Shown here one piece after another: positions 25,644 through 33,725 of a DNA stretch of 64,000 bases; within the stretch, counting starts at the first letter, position 1; every line of letters begins with the position of its first letter. The stretch comes from Planctomycetota bacterium (GTDB lineage: Bacteria; Planctomycetota; Phycisphaerae; Phycisphaerales; UBA1924). The notes beneath the pieces were generated by a model that had not been told where the DNA came from, did not search any database, and worked only from the letters and a program-made list of their open reading frames with translations. A program made the position numbers and the translations under genes. The DNA lies in the NCBI GenBank assembly GCA_030950285.1, contig JAUZRR010000017.1, forward strand, positions 1 through 64,000. Direction: 5' to 3'.

Positions 25644-26399
25644 TCAGCGCTTGCTGGTGGGTGTGATCGCGTCGGCGGTCTCGGCCGAGAGGTAGAGGAT
25701 GCACTGGCAGTTGGGGCAGTTGGTGAACTGCCCGGTGAGCAGAGCGACGCCAGACTGCATGGGGATCGCCATCATGCACGCGCCGCAGTGGTACTCGTGC
25801 CGCTTGACGTCGGTGATCTCCATCGGCGCCATGGCGTCCTCTTCGCGGTGCTCGTAGAGGCGCTCGTAGTCGGCGAGCATGTTCGTGGGGACATCCTCCG
25901 CGGCTTCGATGCGTTCTTTTTTGAGCTGCTCGACGCGGCCGGAGATCTCGGCTTTGCGTTCGTTGCACTGGGCCTCGGCGACGTCGCGCATCTTCGCCCG
26001 CTTGGCTCGCTGGGTGTCGAGCTCGGCGAGTTCGGCTTTGAGCTCGTCGGCGCGGCCCATCTGCCCGATCGCGTCCTCCTCGACCTTGCCCTTGTCGGCT
26101 TTGAGCGTGTTGACCTCGGTGAGGTAGGTCTTGTAGTCCTTGTTGGTCCGCGAGGCGTTCATCTGCTCGCGGATCTGCTCGAGCCGTTGGTCGGTGGACC
26201 GGGTGTCGTTTTCGAGGTTGGCGACCGCGGCGTTGATCTGTTTGATCTGGCGGTCGAGCGCGTCGTGTTTGGCGTCGAGGATCGCAAGCTGCTTGGACTG
26301 CTCTGCAAAGAACCGCTCTGCGGCGCGGAGGCGGGATTGAAGCCCGGCCAGTTGTCGATCAATTTGATACACACGCAGCAGACGGTTCGTAACGTCCAT
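25644..26399 (-). CDS. Coiled-coil protein with C4 zinc ribbon (COG1579 type)
   Basis: 251 residues. A long coiled coil covers about 5-185 with heptads rich in Glu, Lys and Arg. The C-terminal zinc ribbon has two Cys pairs, YHCGACMM and NCPNCQCILY. The family is widely conserved; its role may be nucleic-acid binding. It lies 9 bases upstream of the DNA glycosylase on the same strand, so the two are probably co-transcribed. Confidence 0.85.
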   Translation of the reverse strand: MDVTNRLLRVYQIDRQLAGLQSRLRAAERFFAEQSKQLAILDAKHDALDRQIKQINAAVANLENDTRSTDQRLEQIREQMNASRTNKDYKTYLTEVNTLKADKGKVEEDAIGQMGRADELKAELAELDTQRAKRAKMRDVAEAQCNERKAEISGRVEQLKKERIEAAEDVPTNMLADYERLYEHREEDAMAPMEITDVKRHEYHCGACMMAIPMQSGVALLTGQFTNCPNCQCILYLSAETADAITPTSKR

Positions 26400-26478
26400 G
26401 AGCACTCCAAGGCAGTCAACGGCTTCCCTCAAGTGAGTGTATCCCGGAACGGGCGACAAATCACACCGATGTCAATTT

Positions 26479-27375
26479 TCAGGTGGTAAGCACAAGCAAC
26501 CAGTACGCCGCCGGGAAGACCAGGAGCGGCGAATCGAGCACGTCGATGAGCCCGCCCATGCCCGGGAGAGCCGTGCCGGTGTCCTTGACCCCGGTGTCCC
26601 GTTTGAGGACGCTCGCCATGAGATCACCGGCATGGCCAACCAACGAAAAGAGCACACCGGCCAAGGCCCCGACCAGCGGGCTGGGGCTTGCGGGCACGCC
26701 CGTTCGGCCGAGCAGCCACGCTCCGAGCGCCCCGATGAGGCTGGCAAACACGATGCCGCCGAAGAGCCCTTCCCACGTTTTGCCCGGGCTGAGCCAGGGG
26801 ATCAGCTTGTGCTTTCCGATCGCACGACCGGTGAAATAGGCCCCGATGTCGCAGGACTTGGTGACCAGGAGCACCCACAGGATGATCCAGACCTCGTGCT
26901 GACGGCGTATCGCCATGAGAAACCCGAACAGGAGCCCAAGATAGACAAACGCAAACAGTGTCGAACCCGTCGCAGCAATCACACCCTCGACGGTGCAGTG
27001 CCTGGCGTGGAAGACGATCGAAGCAACCAGCACCGCAACTGCCGCGGTCGCGACCAGCGCGGCAGCATTGACCGCGGGCATTGCTTCGGGGACGAACGTC
27101 GAGACCACCAGGCCGATCAGGGCAGCGGTGGTCGAAGCCCGGGCCGAGGCGGCGATGCCCTTGCGGCGGAGCATGGCGGCGAACTCTCGGGCGGCAATGA
27201 GGCTGAGACCCGCCACGACGGGGAACAAGAGCGTGCCCGGGGGGAATGTTTCTCTCTGAAGAATGTCCGCGAGCAGGGCGGGCAGCCTGAGACGGTCAAG
27301 CACACCATCAAGCCACAGCACCAGCACGAGGCTGACGATGAGCGAGGAGCCGACAATCACACGCTTGCGGAGCAC
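26479..27375 (-). CDS. cdsA: Phosphatidate cytidylyltransferase
   Basis: 298 residues with about eight membrane helices. It makes CDP-diacylglycerol for phospholipid synthesis in the inner membrane. The family signature near the C-terminus is complete: LVGHAGDLMASVLKRDTG then KDTGTALPGMGGLIDVLDS. Another family block is LSPGKTWEGLFGG. It lies 9 bases after uppS, the common uppS-cdsA order. Confidence 0.95.
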   Translation of the reverse strand: MLRKRVIVGSSLIVSLVLVLWLDGVLDRLRLPALLADILQRETFPPGTLLFPVVAGLSLIAAREFAAMLRRKGIAASARASTTAALIGLVVSTFVPEAMPAVNAAALVATAAVAVLVASIVFHARHCTVEGVIAATGSTLFAFVYLGLLFGFLMAIRRQHEVWIILWVLLVTKSCDIGAYFTGRAIGKHKLIPWLSPGKTWEGLFGGIVFASLIGALGAWLLGRTGVPASPSPLVGALAGVLFSLVGHAGDLMASVLKRDTGVKDTGTALPGMGGLIDVLDSPLLVFPAAYWLLVLTT

Positions 27376-27384
27376 GGGGAGACT

Positions 27385-28299
27385 CTAGCGGCTCGTCGAT
27401 GGGAGCGTTTCCGGGGTGCTCGGCGTGTTCGGGGGTGGCGGTCTTCCCCCAAAGCGGCGGTCACGGGCGGCGAAGGCGCGGATCGCGGCGTGGAGGTGCT
27501 CGGTCGAGAACTCGGGCCAGAAGATGTCGGTGACGTAGAGCTCGGCGTAGCTGATCTGCCAGAGCAGAAAGTTGGAGAGTCGCATCTCGCCGGCGGTGCG
27601 GATGAGGAGGTCGGGGTCGGGCAGGCCGGCGGTGCCGAGGGTGTCGGAGATGCGGGTTTCGTCGATCTCGTCGGGCGTGAGCGTGCCCTGCTCGACGTGG
27701 GTCGCGAGGGTGCGGACCGCGTCGGTGATTTCCTGGCGCGAGCCGTAGTTGATCGCAAGGCACAGCGTCGGGCCGGTGATCTCGGCGGTGGCGCTGACGA
27801 GACGGTCGAGCGCTTCGCGGACCCCTTCGGGGAGTTCGTGAACCCGGCCGATGACGCGGACGCGGACACCTTCGCGGGCGAGGGCGTCGCGTTCGCTGTC
27901 GCAATAGGCGATGCAGAGCTGCATGAGGGCCTCGACCTCGTCGGCGGACCGCTTCCAGTTTTCGGTGGAGAACGAGTAGAGGGTGATGGCTTCGACCCCG
28001 ACCCGGCCGCACGCTTCGACGACGCGGCGGACGGTCTCGGCCCCGCGCCGATGCCCCTCGGCGTGGGGGAGGCCTTGGCGGGTCGCCCAGCGGCCGTTGC
28101 CGTCCATGATGATCGCGATATGACGCGGGATGCGCGACGGAGGCACGTCGGGCAGGTGCTCGAGCGGCGCCGCCCGAGGCGTGAGGCGGGCCATGCGGGC
28201 GAGGGCCTCGCGGTCGGCGTCGGTGAGCACGACGGGGGTGGGCGACGAGTGGTCGTGCGGGGGGTCGTGCGGGGGGGGGATGGTGCGATCAGGTGTCAT
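27385..28299 (-). CDS. uppS: Isoprenyl transferase (undecaprenyl diphosphate synthase)
   Basis: 304 residues. It makes the lipid carrier for peptidoglycan and surface glycans. Motifs: IAIIMDGNGRWA with the catalytic Asp, PHAEGHRRGAETV, LYSFSTENWKR and DLLIRTAGEMRLSNF. The last carries AGEM where GGEQ is usual. An extra N-terminal tail of about 58 residues, rich in Pro and His, is longer than in typical enzymes of 240-260 residues; a downstream start is possible. It is in an operon with cdsA. Confidence 0.94.
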   Translation of the reverse strand: MTPDRTIPPPHDPPHDHSSPTPVVLTDADREALARMARLTPRAAPLEHLPDVPPSRIPRHIAIIMDGNGRWATRQGLPHAEGHRRGAETVRRVVEACGRVGVEAITLYSFSTENWKRSADEVEALMQLCIAYCDSERDALAREGVRVRVIGRVHELPEGVREALDRLVSATAEITGPTLCLAINYGSRQEITDAVRTLATHVEQGTLTPDEIDETRISDTLGTAGLPDPDLLIRTAGEMRLSNFLLWQISYAELYVTDIFWPEFSTEHLHAAIRAFAARDRRFGGRPPPPNTPSTPETLPSTSR

Positions 28300-28356
28300 G
28301 TAAACTCCGTGAGTGTGCAGACTGTACCCCGGTGCGTAGAAGGTGTTTCGAGATCG

Positions 28357-28411
28357 GTGTGCCACGGCCGTGGGCGGTAAGTCCCGCACGGCTCACAAAG
28401 CCGTGGCACAC
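28357..28411 (+). repeat. GTGTGCCACGGC inverted repeat
   Basis: Arms 28357-28368 and 28400-28411 are perfect 12-base complements. The loop contains GTCCCGCACGGCTCAC, itself partly complementary to the arms. This is a separate palindrome type seen once here, in the 351-base gap 28300-28650. The gap also holds the element at 28517-28618 and no recognised gene. Confidence 0.75.
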
Positions 28412-28516
28412 GAAACAACCGCTTGCTGGAGCCGTCAAACAGAACCTGGGACGCCCGACCGAGCCATGCTTCTTGTGTTGGAAGGACAACTGCAACCAAC
28501 CGCTTCTACGAATCAC

Positions 28517-28618
28517 GAGAATATCTTGTGCGTCATTGCGAGCCCCGAGCACAAGCTCGGGACCACAAATGGTCGTTTTCACAGAGCAAACCAATCCAGT
28601 GCTCGCGCACAGGGCTCG
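28517..28618 (+). repeat. Copy B of a ~102-base dispersed element
   Basis: Homologous to 3684-3786 over its whole length, roughly three quarters identical by eye. It is better preserved in the inner palindrome (CCGAGCACAAGCTCGG). Like copy A, it sits just beyond the 3' end of a minus-strand gene, here trxB. Confidence 0.7.
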
Positions 28619-28650
28619 TACAGACGCATGGCAACCTCCCGGGACTCGTA

Positions 28651-29655
28651 TCAGACCAGCCCTTTCCCCCCCAGCCACCGCTCGGCGTCCAGCGCCGCCT
28701 GGCAGCCCATCCCGGCCGCGGTGATCGCCTGGCGGTATTCGCCGTCGGCGATGTCGCCGGCTGCGAACACGCCGTCGATGTTGGTCGCGCTGTGGCGGGA
28801 GCGGAGGGCGAGATAGCCCGCGTCGTCAAACTCGAGCCCCGAGTCCTTGAGGAACTTGGTCGCCGGCGTGTGCCCGATCGCGACAAAGAGCCCCTTGACG
28901 ACAAGCTCGGACCGCTCGCCGGTCTGTGTGTCTTCGAGCACGACCGCACGGATTTTCTCGTTCATCCCCTCTTTGCCGTCACTCAGGCAATCGACGACCT
29001 GCTTGTTCCAGTGGACCTTGGCGTTGGGCTTGGAGAGGAACCGCTCCTGCATGACCTTGCTGGCGCGGAGTTTGTCGCGACGGTGGATGAGGTGCACGGT
29101 CGAGGCAAACTTGGTGAGATAGGTCGCCTCTTCCATCGCGGTGTCCCCGCCGCCGACGACCGCGAGTTCCTGATCGCGGAAGACCGGCAGCGCCCCGTCG
29201 CAGACCGCGCACGCCGAGACCCCGCCGCCGGCGGTCGCCAGGCGCATCTCGCTCTCGAGCCCGAGCCAGTTGGCGGTGGCGCCGGTCGCGATGATGACCG
29301 CATGGGCGTGGACCTCAGCGCCGCTCGAAGTGTGCAGCACGTGCGGCGCAGAGCCGTCCTTGGAGAAGTCGCAGCGGGTGATGTCCTCGCCGACGACTTT
29401 GGTCCCAAACCGCTCGGCTTGGGCCTGGAACTTGCCCATCATCTCCGGGCCGGCGATGCCTTCGGGAAAGCCGGGGTAGTTCTCGACCTCGGTGGTCAGC
29501 ATGAGCTGCCCGCCGGGGAGGATCGGCCCGGGGTCTTGTTTGGGGACCCCGACGTAGACGACCGGGTCGATGCTGGCGCGGGCGGCGTAGATCGCGGCGG
29601 TCCACCCGGCGGGGCCGGAACCGACGATCACGAGGTTGCGAACGGTGTCTGCCAT
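28651..29655 (-). CDS. trxB: Thioredoxin reductase
   Basis: 334 residues. A flavoprotein that passes electrons from NADPH to thioredoxin. FAD motif GSGPAGWTAAIYAARA at 12-27, redox disulphide CAVCDG, NADPH motif VVGGGDTAMEEA and the C-terminal FAD motif GVFAAGDIAD are all present. Length is normal. There is no thioredoxin gene beside it; a separate exported protein lies upstream on the same strand. Confidence 0.96.
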   Translation of the reverse strand: MADTVRNLVIVGSGPAGWTAAIYAARASIDPVVYVGVPKQDPGPILPGGQLMLTTEVENYPGFPEGIAGPEMMGKFQAQAERFGTKVVGEDITRCDFSKDGSAPHVLHTSSGAEVHAHAVIIATGATANWLGLESEMRLATAGGGVSACAVCDGALPVFRDQELAVVGGGDTAMEEATYLTKFASTVHLIHRRDKLRASKVMQERFLSKPNAKVHWNKQVVDCLSDGKEGMNEKIRAVVLEDTQTGERSELVVKGLFVAIGHTPATKFLKDSGLEFDDAGYLALRSRHSATNIDGVFAAGDIADGEYRQAITAAGMGCQAALDAERWLGGKGLV

Positions 29656-29738
29656 AGAAAGAAACTCACAGTTGAGGGACCGGGAGTATTCCCCACGCGG
29701 TCGCCGGAGTGTTGAACAAGGACTGCATCGGCTGCCCG

Positions 29739-31379
29739 TTAGTTGAACACGCCATCGTTGAGCAGCGTGTCCCGCACCACCGACAGCACCGGCGGCCAGA
29801 GCAGGTAGTCACGACCCGGGGGCGCGTCGGGGCTGTTCTGCACCTCGTCGGCCCACTGCGCCGACCCGTCGGCACCGACCGAGTACAGCACGAACTGGTC
29901 CTCACGAAGCAGAATCGAAACGTTCGGCGCGTCATCAACCAGAATGCTGATCTCGTGCGGCGGCGTGTTCGGCTGGCCCGAGAACCGGTCCGCGGTATCC
30001 CGCACGGGCACAAAGAACTTCAGCGTCGGCACGCGCCCGTCGGCGACCGCCGGGTTGAACGGGTCGATCCCGACGTCCTTGATGTACTTGGGGCGGATCC
30101 CCGAGAGGTCCAGCGGGAAGCGGCCGTTCTGCACGTGGAACGCTGCGAGCCCCAGAGCGTTCTGTGTCCCGAGCAGTTCGGTTCGCAGGAGCTGCCTCAG
30201 GACGAACAGGTCACGCATGTCCGGCACGCTGCGGGACACCGCCGCGACCCGGTCGGCCACCACCTGACTCGAGAACAGACCCTCGATCGCAAAGGCGCGG
30301 GCCATCTGCGGGTCGAACGGGCTGAGGCTCCAACGGAAGTCGAAGTCGTTGCGGAGGCTATCGAGCGTCTTGTTGGCTCGTTCCCAACCCACGTGCATCT
30401 GCGCCGCGTCGCGCCACCGGGCCGCCTCGCCGAAAAGTCGCAGCGGGCGTTCGGTGGATTCGAGCCTCGACATGGTCGACGCGAAAACCTCCGGGCGGAT
30501 CCTCCCGCGTGGTTCCATCACGGTCGCGATGAGTTGCTCGCCAGCGATGAAATCACCCTTGGGCAGCCGGATGCGCTCGATCGAGATCGGGCCTCGCACA
30601 TCGAGCAGCCGGTCGATCGCGGTCTTGAACTCCTCGGCGGTCAAGGAGGCCGCGCCCCGACCATCGTTGTACGCCACGTCGCGCATCCGCTCGGCCGCGA
30701 GGATCATCGCCTCAAACGCCCACACCTTCTCGGCGTGGAACTCGCGGTCCAGGATCTGCCGACCGAACTGGATCAGGTCGGCGAGCACGTCGAGCGCCCC
30801 CGCGCCGTCGCCTGCTTCGAGCCGACGGGTTGCTTCGACGTGGACGAGCTTTGCCAGGTCGTCAAACTTCCGCAGGTACAGGTGCTGCGCCGCAGCCAAG
30901 AGCGGCGGGTCCCCGAGATCGGTGTACAGCCCGGCCTGGATGAACGCGATCTGCTCGGGGTCGGCCCCGACCTGCTCGAGGCCGTAGGGCTGGGCAAACA
31001 CCATCGCCCGGCGGTAGTCCTGTTCTTTGGTGATACTGTCGAGCGCGTCGAGCGCCGTCGCCTGGGAGGAGGCCGCCGCCCACTCGGCGAGCTGACTCCA
31101 CGCCGACCCCGACGCCGGGTAGAGCGCCGCCTGACGCTGATCGGTGAGCATCGCCGGCGCGTGCTCCATCTCGGCGAGGGCCGCGAGGATGATCGGATCG
31201 CTGCGACGTTCGTCGCGGATGTCCGCGTACGCCGCGTTGACACGGTCCACAAACTCGTCAGCCCGCGCGGGTGAGACGACCAACATCACCCCCACCATTG
31301 CCACGAAGAGAGCCGCACGCACCAACGGCGTGTGGCGGAGAGAAAACGACAGGGTCGGTACAGGATTCGGCTCGCTCAT
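29739..31379 (-). CDS. Large exported hypothetical protein
   Basis: 546 residues. The signal peptide hydrophobic core, AALFVAMVGVMLVVS, ends ARADE. The mature part is helical and acidic with two recurring ALDxL segments. It contains DLSGIRPKYIKDVGIDPFN and ends in a region resembling the C-terminal part of planctomycete secreted peptide-handling proteins (GQPNTPPHEISILVDD, EDQFVLYSVGADG). No catalytic motif is found. The role is unknown. Confidence 0.65.
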   Translation of the reverse strand: MSEPNPVPTLSFSLRHTPLVRAALFVAMVGVMLVVSPARADEFVDRVNAAYADIRDERRSDPIILAALAEMEHAPAMLTDQRQAALYPASGSAWSQLAEWAAASSQATALDALDSITKEQDYRRAMVFAQPYGLEQVGADPEQIAFIQAGLYTDLGDPPLLAAAQHLYLRKFDDLAKLVHVEATRRLEAGDGAGALDVLADLIQFGRQILDREFHAEKVWAFEAMILAAERMRDVAYNDGRGAASLTAEEFKTAIDRLLDVRGPISIERIRLPKGDFIAGEQLIATVMEPRGRIRPEVFASTMSRLESTERPLRLFGEAARWRDAAQMHVGWERANKTLDSLRNDFDFRWSLSPFDPQMARAFAIEGLFSSQVVADRVAAVSRSVPDMRDLFVLRQLLRTELLGTQNALGLAAFHVQNGRFPLDLSGIRPKYIKDVGIDPFNPAVADGRVPTLKFFVPVRDTADRFSGQPNTPPHEISILVDDAPNVSILLREDQFVLYSVGADGSAQWADEVQNSPDAPPGRDYLLWPPVLSVVRDTLLNDGVFN

Positions 31380-31450
31380 AATCGCATGGTAGCACGACCC
31401 GCCCGCGCGGTGGGACCCGGCATCCCGCCGCTGCCCTCTACCGCTCTCTG

Positions 31451-31484
31451 TAAAAAAGAAACCGCCCCGACAATGCCGGGGCGG
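31451..31484 (-). terminator. Intrinsic terminator of the sigma factor gene
   Basis: The hairpin CCGCCCCG/CGGGGCGG at 31462-31484 is followed on the minus strand by TTTCTTTTTT (31451-31460). It lies about 40 bases beyond the sigma gene stop. The next minus-strand gene starts 72 bases further on and so has its own promoter. Confidence 0.85.
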
Positions 31485-31523
31485 AGGACATATCTGGAGC
31501 GTGCTCGCAGGGATCGAACCCGT

Positions 31524-32549
31524 TCAGGAGACCGCGTTGCGGGCCCGGCTGCGGACCCGGCGGGCCTGCTCGTAGGACTCGATTTCCTGGGCCGGGTTCG
31601 CCGCACCGGGGCGGCGGTTCTCACGGTAGAACCGCGAGGGCTTGGAATCGGTGATCTGCGCGTTCAGGCGGGTCAACGCCTCATCGACGATCTGCCGGAC
31701 CCGCTCGCGGCTGATCCCGACCGCGTCGGCGATCTGCTTGAGGGTCAGCGGCTGCTCGCCGTCGAGCCCGAACCGCATCCGCAGGATCGTCGCCTCACGC
31801 TCGTCGATCGCTTCCATCAGCTTGCGGAGGATCGCCAGCTCGTCTTCGTGGAACACCGCGGCTTCGGGAGCGGCGGCCTTGGTATCGGCGATCAACTCGC
31901 TCAGCCCCACCATGTCGCCGTCGGCATTGGTCGGCTGCTGGTTGACGGACTGCATCGCCTTCATGGCGCGGCGGATGATCTTGACCTTCTTGGGCGACAG
32001 GTCCATGTGCGTTGCCAGCTCGTCAACCGTCGGCTGGCGACCCAGCTCGTTGGCGAGCGTTCGCGCAGCAACCTTCCACTTGGCGATCAGCTCGACCATG
32101 TACGCCGGGATGTGGATCGGCTGCGTCGCGTTGATGAGCGAACGCTTGATGCCCTGCTTGATCCACCAGCTCGCGTAGGTGCTGAACCGTGCGCCCTGCG
32201 ACGGGTCAAAGCCCTCGACCGCACGCATGAGCCCGATGTTGCCCTCATCGATGAGGTCGGTCAGGGGCAAGCCCCGCCCGGCGTAGTTCTTGGCAATCGC
32301 AACCACCAGCCTCAGGTTCGCACGGATCATCCGTTCGCGTGCTGCGGGGCAGTTGTCGTTGATGATCGCCCAACCCAACTCACGCTCCTCTTCTGCGGTC
32401 AGAAGAGCGGTCTTGTTGATCTCGCGCAGATAGAGCTGAATATCCGACTGCACGCCAGCCCCGGAAGGGGCAGATTTGTACTGCTTCCCACTCACTTCTC
32501 CACCCAACCTTTCACGGCCTGAACCGCCGTCCCACTCACACTCACTCAC
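31524..32549 (-). CDS. RNA polymerase sigma-70 factor, RpoD/SigA-like
   Basis: 341 residues. Region 1.2 (DIQLYLREINKTALLTAEEE), region 2 (ANLRLVVAIAKNYAGRG, DLIDEGNIGLMRAVEGFD, FSTYASWWIKQGIKRSL), region 3 and region 4.2 (LTLKQIADAVGISRERVRQI) are complete. Region 1.1 and the large non-conserved region are absent, so it is a short primary or group 2 sigma. About 45 residues follow region 4.2 (ending ARRVRSRARNAVS), an unusual basic tail. The start is uncertain: GTG at 32549 or GTG at 32495. Upstream lies a GTGA-rich short repeat. Confidence 0.92.
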   Translation of the reverse strand: MSECEWDGGSGRERLGGEVSGKQYKSAPSGAGVQSDIQLYLREINKTALLTAEEERELGWAIINDNCPAARERMIRANLRLVVAIAKNYAGRGLPLTDLIDEGNIGLMRAVEGFDPSQGARFSTYASWWIKQGIKRSLINATQPIHIPAYMVELIAKWKVAARTLANELGRQPTVDELATHMDLSPKKVKIIRRAMKAMQSVNQQPTNADGDMVGLSELIADTKAAAPEAAVFHEDELAILRKLMEAIDEREATILRMRFGLDGEQPLTLKQIADAVGISRERVRQIVDEALTRLNAQITDSKPSRFYRENRRPGAANPAQEIESYEQARRVRSRARNAVS

Positions 32550-32825
32550 TACTCACTCACTTCACTCTAGCATGCTTGGAGTACCATGCACAGCGCATTC
32601 CGATTCGTCCGACGTCCCTCAGCGGTTGCATCGGGGCGCAACGATTGCCACTTCACACCCACGGGATGACGCCCCCGGCACCTATCCTGCCCAGACCCCC
32701 TGCGACGGTTGGGAAACTGGGAGGAACTGCAACGATCTGGACGGCTTTTTCCGATATTGCTGGCACACGCGCAGAACCGATGTATCATCAAGGTTTTTGG
32801 ACACGCTGATCTATGCTTTACCGCC

Positions 32826-33725
32826 ATGAATGTTGATATCACAGAACTTTTGCAGGGTTGGCCGTTTGAGCCCGGAAAAATCAACGTTCGCCTCATCGAG
32901 AGCGAGGACGGCGAGCAAAAGATCCAGGTCCGGCTCGACCTGGGCGTCCTCCAGATGGAGCTCGACGGCCGCCCCGACGGCCAGCGACCCCTCGACCACG
33001 ACAGCCTCCTCGAATACTTCGAGGCCAGGCTCGACCGCGCCATGCGCGGCGAAACCCCACCCGAAGATGCGGACCATGCTGAAATCTCGGACCCCGCTGA
33101 CGCGGAAAATTCTGACCCAAAACCCGACGACAACCCCGGAGCAGACACGGCCGGGTTTGGCCCGGAGGAGCCAGACGGCGTCTTTGCCCAAGACGACAGT
33201 GCGGAGGAAACCACGTTCACACTCTCGGCCGAGGACTGCCGCGCTCTCCGCGAAGAGGCTGTGCAGTACTACCACCGCTACGTGGCGCTCCTGGTGCTCG
33301 AGGACTTCGACCGCGTCATCCGCGACACGACGCGGAACCTCCGCGTGCTCGACATCTGCCACGAGCACGCCGCCCACGAGGACGACCGCACCATCCTCGA
33401 ACAGTTCCGCCCCTACATCACCATGATGCGGGCGCGGGCGCTGGCGAGCCAGGCGCTCGCCGACAACGAGACCAAAGCCGCGCTCCACGCGATCGACGAA
33501 GCGATCGAAACCCTCCGCGGCTATTTCTCCAGCCACGACTCGGGGCACCTCTTCGACGACTCCGGCGAGGTGCAGATGCTCCGCGAGATGCGGGACTCGC
33601 TCATCCCCAAGCTGCCGGTGAGTCAGAAGTCCGAACTCCGCCAACGCCTCCAACGCGCGATCGAGGACGAGAACTACGAACTCGCGTCGATCCTGCGGGA
33701 CGAGCTCAAGATGCTCCCGGACTGA
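32826..33725 (+). CDS. UVR-motif protein
   Basis: 299 residues. The C-terminal UVR (UvrB-UvrC interaction) helix is ELRQRLQRAIEDENYELAS then ILRDELK. The N-terminal part is acidic, with LQGWPFEPGKINVRLIE and QVRLDLGVLQMELDGRPDG, and the centre is helical with possible TPR-like pairs. It is probably a conserved planctomycete protein, since the domain combination is compact and ordered. Its 3' end overlaps the convergent antiporter gene by 20 bases. Confidence 0.75.
   Translation: MNVDITELLQGWPFEPGKINVRLIESEDGEQKIQVRLDLGVLQMELDGRPDGQRPLDHDSLLEYFEARLDRAMRGETPPEDADHAEISDPADAENSDPKPDDNPGADTAGFGPEEPDGVFAQDDSAEETTFTLSAEDCRALREEAVQYYHRYVALLVLEDFDRVIRDTTRNLRVLDICHEHAAHEDDRTILEQFRPYITMMRARALASQALADNETKAALHAIDEAIETLRGYFSSHDSGHLFDDSGEVQMLREMRDSLIPKLPVSQKSELRQRLQRAIEDENYELASILRDELKMLPD

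Noticed and set aside
31495-31535. tRNA-like T arm (GGGTTCGATCCCT on the minus strand)
   Set aside because: It overlaps the sigma gene end, the stem does not pair beyond four bases, and no anticodon or D arm follows upstream.
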